DNA of 64,000 bases, taken from contig CP099851.1 of NCBI GenBank assembly GCA_030062745.1, forward strand, positions 6,635,661-6,699,660, written 5' to 3'. Shown here piece after piece: positions 1 to 11,083 of the stretch; the first letter of the stretch is position 1; every line of letters starts with the position of its first letter. The notes below the pieces were generated by a model. It did no database searches. It saw nothing but the letters and a program-made list of their open reading frames with translations, and had not been told where the DNA came from. The DNA is from Capitulum mitella. Lineage: Eukaryota; Arthropoda; Thecostraca; Pollicipedomorpha; Pollicipedidae. A program made the translations under genes and the position numbers.

Positions 1-1236
1 CCGAGTCCCGAGAACCCGAGCCGTCTGAACCGCAGCCAGTAACACCATCGCCGAGGACCGGACAGACGGAGCGCACGCGAGCCGGCCGATCGCGGCAGGG
101 TTCGCCGACTCCTTCGGCACCGTCTCCAGCGCCGCCGGCCGCTCGCCCGCCGCACCGGCCGCCAGCAGTCGCCGCTCGGAGTCTGCCGGCGCTGCCGTCC
201 TCCTGCCGAGCGCGGTAGGGCCGGAGAGGCGCCTCTCCGGGGAGCCGCAGCGCTGTGAGTCACGCGGAGCGACCGCGGGCACGGCGCCGGCGCCGAGCCT
301 GACCACCAGACGCCGGTCACGACCCCGAGGCCGGGTCTGGTCTGTTCGCAAGGGCGGTAACTGTTTTCAGGTGGGAGGGCGGTCAACATGAATGCAGGAA
401 CGTTATGGGTCGCACCAGAGCCATTTTGAAACAGCCATTTTCAGCGAGCAGTCTACTTTGCATGTGAAAAATATCCGAAGTTGACAGACATGCATCCTAC
501 CCGCCCTGTGAGCTGCTCCAGCTGGGAGGGGTCGGCTGCGTCGGGCGTCTGACCACGGCTGCGAGCCCAGGCGTCGGAGCCGGATCCTCCGACCGCGGTG
601 ACCTGACCTCCGTCCCGGCCCCAGTGGAGGCAAGACGGGAACCAGGGAACCCCTCCCGCGGACGTGATGTCAGCAAGACCAGAACGGCCGCCGCCGCATG
701 AGTTCACTGCCTCTCTGTGGAGGACGCCACAATCACGGGCAGCGTCCGGCCAGACCGCAGCGCGCTGCAGGCGTCCGAACTCTTTAAAAATGGCTCATGA
801 AACCGTCTGAAGATATTTAGTCCTGCGTATTACAGGTCGTGACCTTGTTTGAGGTGCGCTGAAGAAATCTGCACGAGACCTCCAGCCTGCCCACGACTGC
901 TTTTGCTGGCATTCGATTTGGAAAAGTTAGCAGAGATTCCGTCATCAACGTCGAATCTTTCTCCTCCATTTACCTATTACGCAATGCAAGTAAGACAGGA
1001 AATCATGTACTTCTATCTGCGAATTCTGAACTTAACCGCTGAATTACCAGATTCAGGCAATGCAGCAAAATAATAATTTAAGAAACACCCACGCCAGAAT
1101 GGCAATTAACCCTGTATTGCTTGTCCTGCAGCCAGCGCCCAGAAAACGCGGTGTGCGCCGAAAATAGAGCGAGGGTGACTGGCGGCTGCAGCAGCCTACA
1201 GCAGTTGTTGCAGGTCTCATCGGCCGCGGCGGCGCC
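1..1236. other. GC-rich non-coding stretch
   Basis: GC- and CpG-rich DNA. The short open frames have no recognisable domain, no good splice context and no signal peptide. I see no gene here. It may be intron or flank of the minus-strand prominin-like gene at 13.5 kb, which is inference. Confidence 0.4.
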
Positions 1237-1405
1237 GCAGGTGAGAGCGTTTCCCGCCGCCGGGCGCAGGTGAGAGCGTTCCTCGCCGCCGTGAGCAGGT
1301 GAGAGCGTTCCCCGCCGCCGTGAGCAGGTGAGAGCGTTCCCCGCCGCCGGGCGCAGGTGAGAACGTTCCCCGCCGCCGTGAGCAGGTGAGAGCGTTTCCC
1401 GTTGT
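1237..1405. repeat. 29-bp minisatellite, about 5.8 units
   Basis: A 29-bp unit beginning GCAGGTGAGAGCGTT and ending in CCGCCGCCGTGA or CCGCCGCCGGGC is repeated nearly six times with few changes. Each unit contains CAGGTGAG, a perfect match to the consensus 5' splice site, on the plus strand. The unit is not a multiple of three, so open frames through it repeat the same peptide in rotating frames and are not evidence of coding. Confidence 0.9.
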
Positions 1406-4249
1406 TAGGCTCGCTCGGGCGGCCATGCTCGACGTTCACGGCCAAGGCCAGCCGGCGCGGCGCCCTGTGAGCGCTGCGCCGCCGGCTGAAAGGCCCGGAA
1501 AGCCTGCCCAGGTGAACGGCCGGCGTCTCGCTCGCAGCCAGAGCCGGGCTCCGACCGGCGAGGGCCGTCCGACGCCGTCTGCACGCGCCGGAGACCTCGC
1601 CCGTCCCCCGTCACCCCGGCTCGGCGATTCTGACAATTTCCGGCGGGGTTCGGCCGCGGGGATGTCGGAGGGAATCGCCCGCAATCATGGCCAGCTCAGC
1701 GCGGCCTTCGGCAGCGCTCGGCCGAGCCGCGCCGATCTCGGCGATAACGGCAGGATCACGCCCGGATCAAGCCCAGAGCCGGCTGAAGTTCCCGCGAACG
1801 ACCTGAGCCAGGACTAGCGACGACCGAGCGGCGGCACCGTCCGACCGTTAAGACATCACATGGTGATGAGCTCATTACCAGCGGCTAGCGTGTCCAAGAT
1901 TTCTCAACGGGCTCTTTCAGGGTCACAGAGGCGGACACTCGTGGGTAATGGTGGCGACGTCCTACCCTGCGTTGTGGCTCACGGAGCGATCGTGAGGCCG
2001 TCAATATTACACAAAAGAAGTGAGGAACGGCAGGGAAACGACCCGAAACTGACGTACAGTTGTTGGCAACGTCACGTGTTGGTGCATGTTGGTCACGTGT
2101 GGGGCCTGCTAGTCGAAATTACGTCCAGTCTTTTCATCAGGTCCAATCACTCCTATCTTCGAGAAACAGTTCGTTTGCTGCGCTTGACACCAGCCGACAT
2201 CTTGTCGCCATCATTCTGAACCGCAAGAGCCGAGTGGGAAAACGCGGCCGAAAATCTGCCACCACCGCGTCAGGATCTCGACATGCCACCGAGGTCACAT
2301 CCCACCGCACCGTGCTCAGTCGGGAGATCACCAGTGGTGGATCAGGGAAGACGCAAACGGGGCAATGTCCCTCTCAGAATTAATGTTACGTCAAAATACG
2401 AGTTTTCTCGGTTTTGGTCGGCACGTAACGGTATACAATAACCTTAGGATCCTCATAAATCGAAACTGAAGTTTTCTTGAAAAACACTGCATGCATGCAA
2501 TCGTCGTGTCCGGGTAGATTTCATTCATCAGCCCCTCCCACACAGGCCAGCCAGATCCGTCTCTGCGGATCACAGCGCTCACGGGCGTGCCGAGACTTCC
2601 AACAGCCGGGCGACATTCGTGTCCGACAGCTCTCCAATGACGTCACACGAGTCTCCACCGTGGGCCACTGAAGCCGGCACGGGAGCGACAGACTTTGGGA
2701 CAAAAACCCGCAGTTTCCGGCATCGCGTCCGGAACGGAGTCACGATGACGCGGAAGCAAGGACAAAGCAGGCCTGCAGCGTATCCAACGCTGAGGGAGGC
2801 AGCGCAGCCCTTTCAAACTGCGTCTCTTCGTAGACCGAGTCCTGCATCCGCCGCTGCCGGCAGCGGAAGGTGACAGTACGAACCTGAGCGCCGGCCGCGA
2901 CTGCAGGCGCAGCCTGCGCGACACACAGCGCACACCGGTACAGTGTCGCTACTCGGTCCCAAAATTAGGAACGGCTGCGCCAGTGCAGTGCGAAGCGCAA
3001 ATCCGCACACGATGAGTCTTTTCCATTCAACTGCGGTGCAGCAAGTCATATTGCCGTAGCCCACGCGCTGGCGGAATGGCACTGTTCGTCGCGAGCGGTG
3101 CGTTCACCAAGGATCAGACGCACAGCACCGTGTTTTGAGTCCGCCATACGCTTATCTGTACCGGTGCCTGGTAGACGATAAGGTTCCGCAGTGAGTACTG
3201 GCCGATAGATGGAGAGTGGACGATGGCGGGGGTCACAAGGCGACGGTGGCGAAAAGAAAAAAAAATGCCGACAAGATCCATTACTGCTCGCCAGCCAAGG
3301 TGACGGCTAATTTTCAAGCGTCCAGCGCCGGCAGAGTTCGTGAACAGGCTCCAGAAGTCCCGGCGCGCCCCCTCCCCGTCCGTCAGTGTGGGAGACCGAT
3401 CCGCGGTCCGACTGGCAGTCTATTTCGGCCGTCAGCGCGGGCCGCCCGCGCCCCGCCCCAGCGCTGGAGAACGGCAGAGCGCCGCAACGAAAGGCGCAGA
3501 TGCCTCCCAGCCAGAGGTTGACATGGGGCGGCCAGCCGTGCGGCCGGCTGTAGCCTATGGGGTGGGGCGGCTGATCATATCTGGCAAGACGTGGCTGCGA
3601 CTGTGACCACGGCTATGGTCTGGCTGAGGAATACACAAAAAGTCAGCATGTGTATGATGATGCAACAAATCTGGCATGTGTATCATGAAGCCATTTAATA
3701 GTTTTGTGATGTTGCAGCCGAGAAATTGTTATTTTTTCTCATGCTTCATATTCAAGCATCACCTATAACAATAAAAAATGTTTTTAAAGTGAAGTTTTGA
3801 AAAAAGCTGACAAGGCTGGCCAACGGCTGACTGTTACGCCTATGGGTTAGGATGCGGCTAGGATGTTACGACTGTGGGGTGGGGCGGCCAAGGAAAATTA
3901 CAGTCGTGTTAACCTCCACTCCCAGCCAGGCTCGCGGCGGTCGGCCGCTGCCTGACTCACAACACCCGCGTATGGGGTCCCGGGACTATCCAACTGTTCG
4001 CAATGACTTGTCCGCCACAGAGCACTGGACACGCTCTATGAGTCAGGAGCCTGCTTCGCACGTCAGGGCTCTACACTAGGGCTTACATTTACAGATTCGC
4101 GCGGCGGTTAAATTCCCCAAAGCCTGAGCGGAGCCGGTAAGCGTACGGTTATTGTCCTCTCCTTTGGCTCGACCGGCGACGTCTTTTCCCGCGGCTCCTG
4201 AGCGACGCGGCTCCGCGGCTCCTGTTGTGGTTACTTTGGACGGCCGCCC
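1406..4249. other. GC-rich non-coding stretch with an AT-rich island
   Basis: No supportable exon. About 3,640-3,830 is AT-rich within GC-rich DNA. It is flanked by related GGGGTGGGGCGG stretches near 3,560 and 3,880, which could mark an old insertion, but I found no clear terminal repeats. Confidence 0.35.
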
Positions 4250-4775
4250 ACACCACGGACGGCTCGTACTGGGCGGGGGAGCCGCGGACGAGGGACGCAC
4301 TCCTGGTGGTGGGCCCAGGCCCTGAGCCCGCTTTTCTCGGCAGCCTGGGCGGGGGAGCCGCAGACGAGGGACGCACTCCTGGTGGTGGGCCCAGGCCCTG
4401 AGCCCACTTTTCTCGGCAGCCTGGGCGGGGGAGCCGCAGACGAGGGGCGCACTCCTGGTGGTGGGCCCAGGCCCTGAGCCCGCTTTTCTCGGCAGCCTGG
4501 GCGGGGGAGCCGCAGACGAGGGACGCACTCCTGGTGGTGGGCCCAGGCCCTGAGCCCGCTTTTCTCGGCAGCCGACACCAGGGGCGGCTCGTACTGGGCG
4601 GGGGAGCCGCGGACGAGGGGCGCACTCCTGGTGGTGGGCCCAGGCCCTGAGCCCGCTTTTCTCGGCAGCCGACACCAGGGGCGGCTCGTACTGGGCGGGG
4701 AGCCGCGGACGAGGGACGCACTCCTGGTGGTGGGCCCAGGCCCTGAGCCCACTTTTCTCGGCAGCCGACGCTGCA
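4250..4775. repeat. 76/97-bp minisatellite, six units
   Basis: The unit runs through GACGAGGGACGCACTCCTGG to a TTTCTCGGCAGCC block. Unit starts at 4287, 4363, 4439, 4515, 4612 and 4708 give three spacings of 76 bp and then two of about 97 bp, where a block of about 21 bp (related to GGGCGGCTCGTACTGG) is added. Because 76 and 97 are both one more than a multiple of three, all three minus-strand frames are open for 170-290 codons with the same peptide repeats. Confidence 0.92.
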
Positions 4776-5786
4776 GGGCTTTGTTCCATGGTCACGCGAG
4801 ACAAAAGTCGACGGCTAACTGCAGCGCATCGAAAAGCTCGCATGCTTCGTCCGCATGACGGCAAAGTTTGGAACAAAAACGTTGGAACTTTTCTGTCGGA
4901 AAACTGGGTAACCGGACACAACAAAAACAGGACGGCCCGCAACGTCAAGGTCGGATATGTGCAGACGTGTACAGCAGATGGGTGGCAGGTCTCGTCGTTT
5001 TACGACAGGCGTCAGAGCTGCTGCGTCGTGAACGATGGATTTACCAAAGCCGGCAGCATGGGTTTCGTCGTGACTGGAATTCAGGCAATGTCGGACCATT
5101 TTTGTCACTGCCTTTGTCTCCACTCCCTCAAATTCACTCACTAACCTAGGGCGTGAGCCTCCGACTAATGCGCAGCAATCTGTCTTCGCGGCCATGCCAT
5201 AAATCTTCCAACCCATCAGAGCTACCTCGCGTCACTCTGGGCCCATCTTCCGACAGCAGGCCCAGGTAAACAATATCTGAATTTGCAAGTCTTCACGATC
5301 TTGTCATCACCGCTCTGTGCAACAAACCCACAGAGCCAGAGGCCCCTTCGCGTACACCCGGAATTCAGCTTATCAGTCTTAAACTTTTCATATATCACTT
5401 CCGAAATGATGCCGCCATGATCGTCTCAGTGCGTCCGTTTACGCATCGTTTCCGACTAAGGCTGTCCAGTACAAAAGATTCACACACGCCGACCTGCGGG
5501 CGCGAAGACGCCATTTTGAGAGACGCGGAACAGCGCCGATCACCGGAGTCTGGCGGCAGGCTCCGCACTGGCAGTGGCGTAACGCGACGGCCCGCGGCCG
5601 CGGGCGATTCTGCTGAACTCGCCGGCCCGCGCGCAACACAAAGGCCCTGCAAATACGAGGAAAACACGCCGGCGGACGCTCAAAGGTCGGCACAATGTGG
5701 GCTCCTCGCTGAGCGGCGAGCCGTCCAGTGCAGGGCGGACTTCTCTTGTCGAGTCCGGTATGATACAGTGCGGTACCTCGTTTGTG
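4776..5786. other. Non-coding stretch
   Basis: Mixed-composition DNA with short overlapping open frames on both strands. None has a domain, splice phase or signal peptide that I can support. Confidence 0.35.
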
Positions 5787-5960
5787 GGGTCCGATGAGGT
5801 ACAGTGAGGTACCTCGCCAGTCGAGTCCGATAGGGTGCAGTGTAGTACTTTGTTTGTTGGGTCCGATGAGGTACAGTGAGGTACCTCGCCAGTCGAGTCC
5901 GATAGGGTGCAGTGCAGTACTTTGTTTGTTGGGTCCGATGAGGTACAGTGAGGTACCTTA
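5787..5960. repeat. 72-bp tandem repeat, about 2.4 units
   Basis: GGGTCCGATGAGGTACAGTG recurs at 5787, 5859 and 5931, a 72-bp period with only a few changes. Degenerate half-units built on GGTACCTCG and CGATAGGGTGCAGT extend to either side. The period is a multiple of three, so the repeat stays open in several frames on both strands; I treat those frames as by-products. Confidence 0.9.
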
Positions 5961-5990
5961 CCGGACCGATGAGGCAACTCCACCACGACC

Positions 5991-6025
5991 ACGCCGGGCC
6001 GTCTGTCCTACAGACGGCCCGGCGT
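5991..6025. repeat. Perfect 16-bp hairpin with 3-nt loop
   Basis: ACGCCGGGCCGTCTGT is followed by CCT and then its exact reverse complement. The stem is GC-rich, so it could form a stable hairpin or cruciform. There is no T-run after it and no gene end beside it, so I do not call it a terminator. Confidence 0.9.
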
Positions 6026-8204
6026 GCTTGGGTCGATCTCTCCTGTTCAGCACGGGGTTGGCCGGCGGGCAGTGATTTTCGAGCGGCCTTGTCACTGACA
6101 CCTGTCACCGTCCAACGCACTTGGCCTAAACGAAACGTGACGTCAAGGCGCGCCTTTGACAGCTGAATAAACGACGCGTGCCCATCCAAGGAAAATGACG
6201 GTCTTCCCGTTACACAGCAACCAAGACATGAATAGATTCGGGGCAGAGTCTACCACAGCACTGACCTAGCCTGGGTCCCCAAACAAGGCCTCTGAGGACT
6301 ACAGCCCGCGGACACCAGCAGACGTCACTCTCGGACGGCCGTCAGCGTGTTCGGCGCCCTCCACGCTTCCGTCGCGATCGCCGAGCCGCCGGAATACAAA
6401 CGACCGGCTCAGGCGGCTGTCGGAGTCGGCAGGTTTCCGGCGGCTCCAGATCTCCGGATCTCGGCGGCCAGGACCGCTCTCCCTGGCATTCCGCGCCTCC
6501 CGGACGAGGGTTACGGAACGTTCCAGGCGAGGGCCGCGGAGAGTTCACTTCTCGCCAGAGCAGCCCTCGTCTTCAGGGACGCTGCCTCAGTGACTATGGA
6601 GCTGATAACTGATTTGCGGGGAGATAACTTTGTATATATTTGGTATGGGACTTTTCATATCAAAGGAAATAATCGGTGTGGAATTCCATGCCAGTATTTT
6701 GACTCACTCATGCGCTTTCGAGCTTTAGAAAACAAAGTGCTGTAAATGCGTTACTAATGCCACATTTTATGGATAGAAGTGTTTATTTTTGATACTAAAA
6801 TTTGGCCCAATTCTACAACTATTTGAACCATAAATACTCTTCAATGAACTAGAAACAGAACCCCTCTCTCTCTCTACATCATCCTCTCTGTCACTCTGTT
6901 ACCTCCAGCAGTGCATGGATCAAACGGTGCACCAATTCAGACGTCAGTGACGGGCAGACCAGGCAGCCAGCACACGCTGTTCCGCTGCGTCGGCCGTGGG
7001 CAGCGCTCGGTTCGGTCTGGACCACAACAGGCGTGAGGCTTTCGAGGTGTCCGAGGACGATATGAAGTTCACTAAGGCCTTGGAATACTGGTTAATCGAA
7101 GTCCTGAAGCGCCGTGCAGACCAATGTAATGTACAAAAGATGAAACGACGAGACTACTTATAAATAGTCTGTAAGTTCCACAGCGCTCCGTCAGTCGGGT
7201 GCTCGAGCCAATGTCATCTCTGATGTCGTTGGGAGCCAATGTCATCCCTGATGCGCTTTCTCAGCTCCGTACTTGCTTGTCCTATTTCTGGAAATCCTCA
7301 CCGCACCGAGTCGTCAGCATGCCAAAACGACCACACTGCGCCCAGTCCCCCCCCGCGCTCCGTGCCTCCCGCCGAGGAGGCGGCGGGGGACAGCTTCCAC
7401 TCTTCCCACACGCACAGCGGCCGCCGCCGAGCATGAGTCACGGCCTCGTCACACGCGCGTCACGCCGCTGCCGAGAACCGGACTTCTGGCGGGCGCCGAG
7501 TCACGGCGCTGTGTACTGGCGACTCGGCAGAGATTTACCACGAATCGAGAAGAGCCGCCGCCAAGCCGTCAGGGTTGCCGGCGAACGATCGAAGGCGAAC
7601 TCCCTCAGGTTCGCGATGTTGTTTTTGTACCGACGTCTCTGGTCACGCCAATGACCTCTACCGCCTGCCGCGTTTCTCGCCTTGTTCCTTGGTGTGTTCC
7701 CCTCCGCCACCGACGCACTCACAGCTGCAACCCCAGCTGATCTGCCGTCCTTCCAGTCCCCTCCGGCTGCGGTTCCGTCACGGCAGTTGGCGCAGTGCTC
7801 TGTGACATGCCCTCAGCAGAGCTGCAGCGGACGGCCGACGGCGCAGATCAAACGACTGAGTGCATCTCCCCGACCGGCTGCCCCCTCCCCGGCCGCGGGG
7901 GGGGCGGCGTGGTCCGGCGCAGCAGCTGTGTGGCGCACCGCTCATCCGCCGCCGTCGCCGCCGCTGGGCAGCGTCCAAGGCTGCGGCTTTCTCGCGGTGC
8001 CCTGCGAGCCGGACTAACAGGAGGTGAAGACCCCCCAGCTCTCCCGCCGGCAGGTCCTGTGGTCCTCCAACCGGTTCACACCCTCATCGGCGCAGCAACG
8101 CGAGGAGTCAGGACAACGAGAACACCCACAAATAACACCAGATTGGCGTCGTGTGTCACGAGGACTGGTCACCAATGCCGTCGAAATGGCGTGCTGTGTG
8201 GCCC

Positions 8205-8312
8205 TGTGTGACCGGGAGTGGTCACAAACAGCACCAGACTGTCGTGGTGTGTGACCGGGAGTGGCCACAAACAGCACCAAGCTGGCGTGCTGTGTAACCG
8301 GGAACTACCAAA
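8205..8312. repeat. 43-bp degenerate tandem repeat
   Basis: Blocks built on TGACCGGGAGTGG and CACAAACAGCACCA start near 8,209 and 8,252, with a decayed third start near 8,295, giving a 43-bp period. Similarity is high between the first two units and weaker in the third. Confidence 0.75.
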
Positions 8313-10880
8313 ACACTGGCGGGTCGGGTAACTGACCACGCGTCAGGGAATGGCCATGAGGCCGGCCGGGCGGTCTGCGTGGCCCAGAGTCGACGGCCAT
8401 GACCAGAAACGGACGGCCCGGTGCGCCGCATGGGCGGCCGCCCCGTCCTTCCTCGCACTCACGGCCGCGCAACATCAGACTGGAAAACGATCGAGCGGAA
8501 AAACAATCGAATCGCATTCAGCCGGACGCCCGGCCCGCCGACCGGCCGACCAGCCGGAACAGGGCCGCCCCCGAGGCGTAGCGCCGGGTCTCACAGCTCT
8601 GCGCCGCGCCGCCAGCTCGCGGTAAACAAGCCCGTGTTTGGCGGCGCCCGGGAGGCGGACGGTGCAGCCGCGCCGGCCGGGAGGCCACCGCTCCGGCCAG
8701 CCGACACATCAGCCGGACACATCACACACCACATCACACATCACATCGGCGGCGGTTCGCGGCGAGCCGGGCTCGACGCCAAACAAGGCAGGCTCACGTT
8801 CGGTCAGAGCGCAGCCACGGTCCATGCAGCAGATCCTGACAGCCGTCACGGTTCGTGGTTGCCAACCGGGCGGGCCGTCCAACTTCGGATTCATTTTTCC
8901 ATAGATCGTGTTTCTAAGGTCCAATGTGCACGGCGCGGCGTCGCGTACATCCCCGCGGCCGCCAGGTTTATCACGCAGCGAGCGGGTGCTAAGCCTTCAG
9001 ACCGGTACCGGTGCGGAGCGCACCTGCCCGCGACTCACACAAAGACGCCCGCCCCCGGCCAGTTACCATGAGCCATACCATACTATGGGCTTCACAGGGA
9101 GCCGGTAGTGGAGCGGACGGACGCCCGCCGGCGGCCGGCGAACAAGAGCAGAGCGGGGCAGCGCAGAGCAGGACAGAGCAGGCGACCGGACACCAGCCGC
9201 TTCCGGAGCCAGACGGGAAGTGACGTCACCGGCGCGGCGTCAGGACAGTACGCGCGTGGAGAAACCGGGACAGGGCGGTGAGATAGTGGCGAAGCCGCAC
9301 CGCGAACGACGACTTCCGTGGTTCAGCGAACACTGAGTCAACCCGACAGTCGTCGGGGAAGGACCATCCGAAGTTCGGACAGATTAAAAGCCAGACAGAA
9401 CATCTAACTCCTCTGAGGACCCGTGGGGCCGGACGTACGACCTAATCGTGCAGTTCACTTAATTGCATGCAATCAGCTGAGGAAAATTAGGCTTCGCGCA
9501 GTTTTAATTAAGCTGACCAGCAGAGCAACAGCGGTGGCGAGGTCCAGGTCAATGACCCAAGATCCTGAGCCCAGCGGACGCTGCCGCATTCAAAACTACA
9601 GCCAGTTCCACCGAAGACCGCACTACAAACGGTACGCACGCGGCGGCATGAATTATGCGGCAGAGGGGAGGCAGAGTGAAAGGACAGTACAGTCGGTCCG
9701 GCACAGGGCTTCACGATCCACCGCGGTCGTCCTGCCGGAATGACATCTTCCATGGCCCCGACCCCCGCCAGGCCCTCATGCCTCGTCGCGAAGCCCCCTG
9801 GTGCTGGGTTATTCCAAGCCTAAAACCGTGGTTTCAGCCAGGCGCTTACTCAACCTCCGACCTTGCTTCTGTCCGTCAGGGGGAGAGCCGTTTACAAATA
9901 CACTCCCTGATTCTCTGTTGATCGCTGCTTTCCTCGCTGTACCGTGAGTCACGCGCTGACAGCCAGAATGCTCAGCTGATGATCGACACGGGGCGGAAAG
10001 CGAACGGCTCGCATAAACCGCTCGGAAAGATAAACAGATAGGAAACATCACAGTGAGGCGACGGGCTTCTCCGTCTAACGAGCTACACAGACGCGCCAGA
10101 AATGCGGACGTCCCTGTCCTCACAAACAGTCATGGGTGAAGAATTAGGCCAGATTTTGGCATGGAAAAACAAATTCATCGAAGCCTAAAATAAGACTTAG
10201 GAGACGCATTCACAGCACTTTATTTTATAAAGCAAGAAAACGCATGAACGAGTAAAGATAATGACATGGGATTTCATACCAATGATTTCCTCTGGTATGG
10301 AAAGCTCCATACCCAGGGTATGCACAGTTGCGCCCCAGCACACAGGTGACCACAATCAGCGGTCCCACGACACGTCACAGAGGAGCTGGAGCTCACGTCA
10401 GCCGTCAGCACTCTCCAGTGTCGCACGTTCTGTGCATAAACCTGAACGGCAGCATGGCACATCTAACTAGAGCGGGTCCGCGGAGATTCGCAGAGCAGAG
10501 TTTTAATGTCAGTTTCCTGCGCCCAGCCCCAGCAGTCGTCTTCAGACGCTTCAGACGCAACGGAACGTCTTCAGGACGGTCCTACACCGCCTTCGTGGTC
10601 TCAGGGAGCCCCTCTCCCGCTTCGGTCGAACGGTGACATCCGCTGGCCGCGGCCCCCTCCCCCTGGGCCGTTTCTGGTCGGAACGCGGCCGAACCCTGCC
10701 CCGGGGGCAGGTCAGCGGACGGCCGCTCGGCCCTGCCAGGCCAAACAGTGGCCGGCACGCTGTCTGGCGAGCTCCGCGGGGTCTCGGCGCCCACCGACGC
10801 AGTACCCCGGCCGCGGATACACCCGACAGCCGGCAACGTCGCCGCCGACGGAACTGGAGCTGTGCGAGGGGTGGGAGCGG

Positions 10881-11083
10881 CACGTGAGGTGACGCCGTTA
10901 GGGACCGAGGCACTGCCGCGTGAGGGAAAGGGTGGGAAGGGGTGATGACGTGGTCGGCGATGGAAAAAGACCCGAATCGGGAGGTGGGGCGGCACGTGCA
11001 GTGACGTGGTCGGGAAAAGAGGCACGTGAGGGTTGGGTTGGCAAGTGCAGTAACGTACTCAGCAACAGAACGTCAGCCACGTG
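10881..11083. promoter_or_regulatory. Cluster of four CACGTG E-boxes
   Basis: CACGTG occurs at 10,881, 10,993, 11,023 and 11,078, and several TGACG motifs lie among them. CACGTG is the core bound by bHLH-PAS and Myc/Max-type factors (family knowledge). Because the surrounding DNA consists of related GGCACGTG..GTGACG blocks, the cluster may come from local duplication rather than selection. Confidence 0.3.

Noticed and set aside
4076-4948. Long minus-strand open frames (up to 290 codons) in three frames
   Set aside because: They translate the 76/97-bp minisatellite; the same peptide appears in all frames because the period is not a multiple of three.
5540-6189. Repetitive Tyr/Arg/Thr-rich open frames on both strands
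   Set aside because: Products of the 72-bp tandem repeat, whose period keeps frames open; no domain or splice support.
10551-11025. Pro/Arg-rich open frames on both strands
   Set aside because: GC-rich DNA gives long chance frames; no domain, signal peptide or splice sites.
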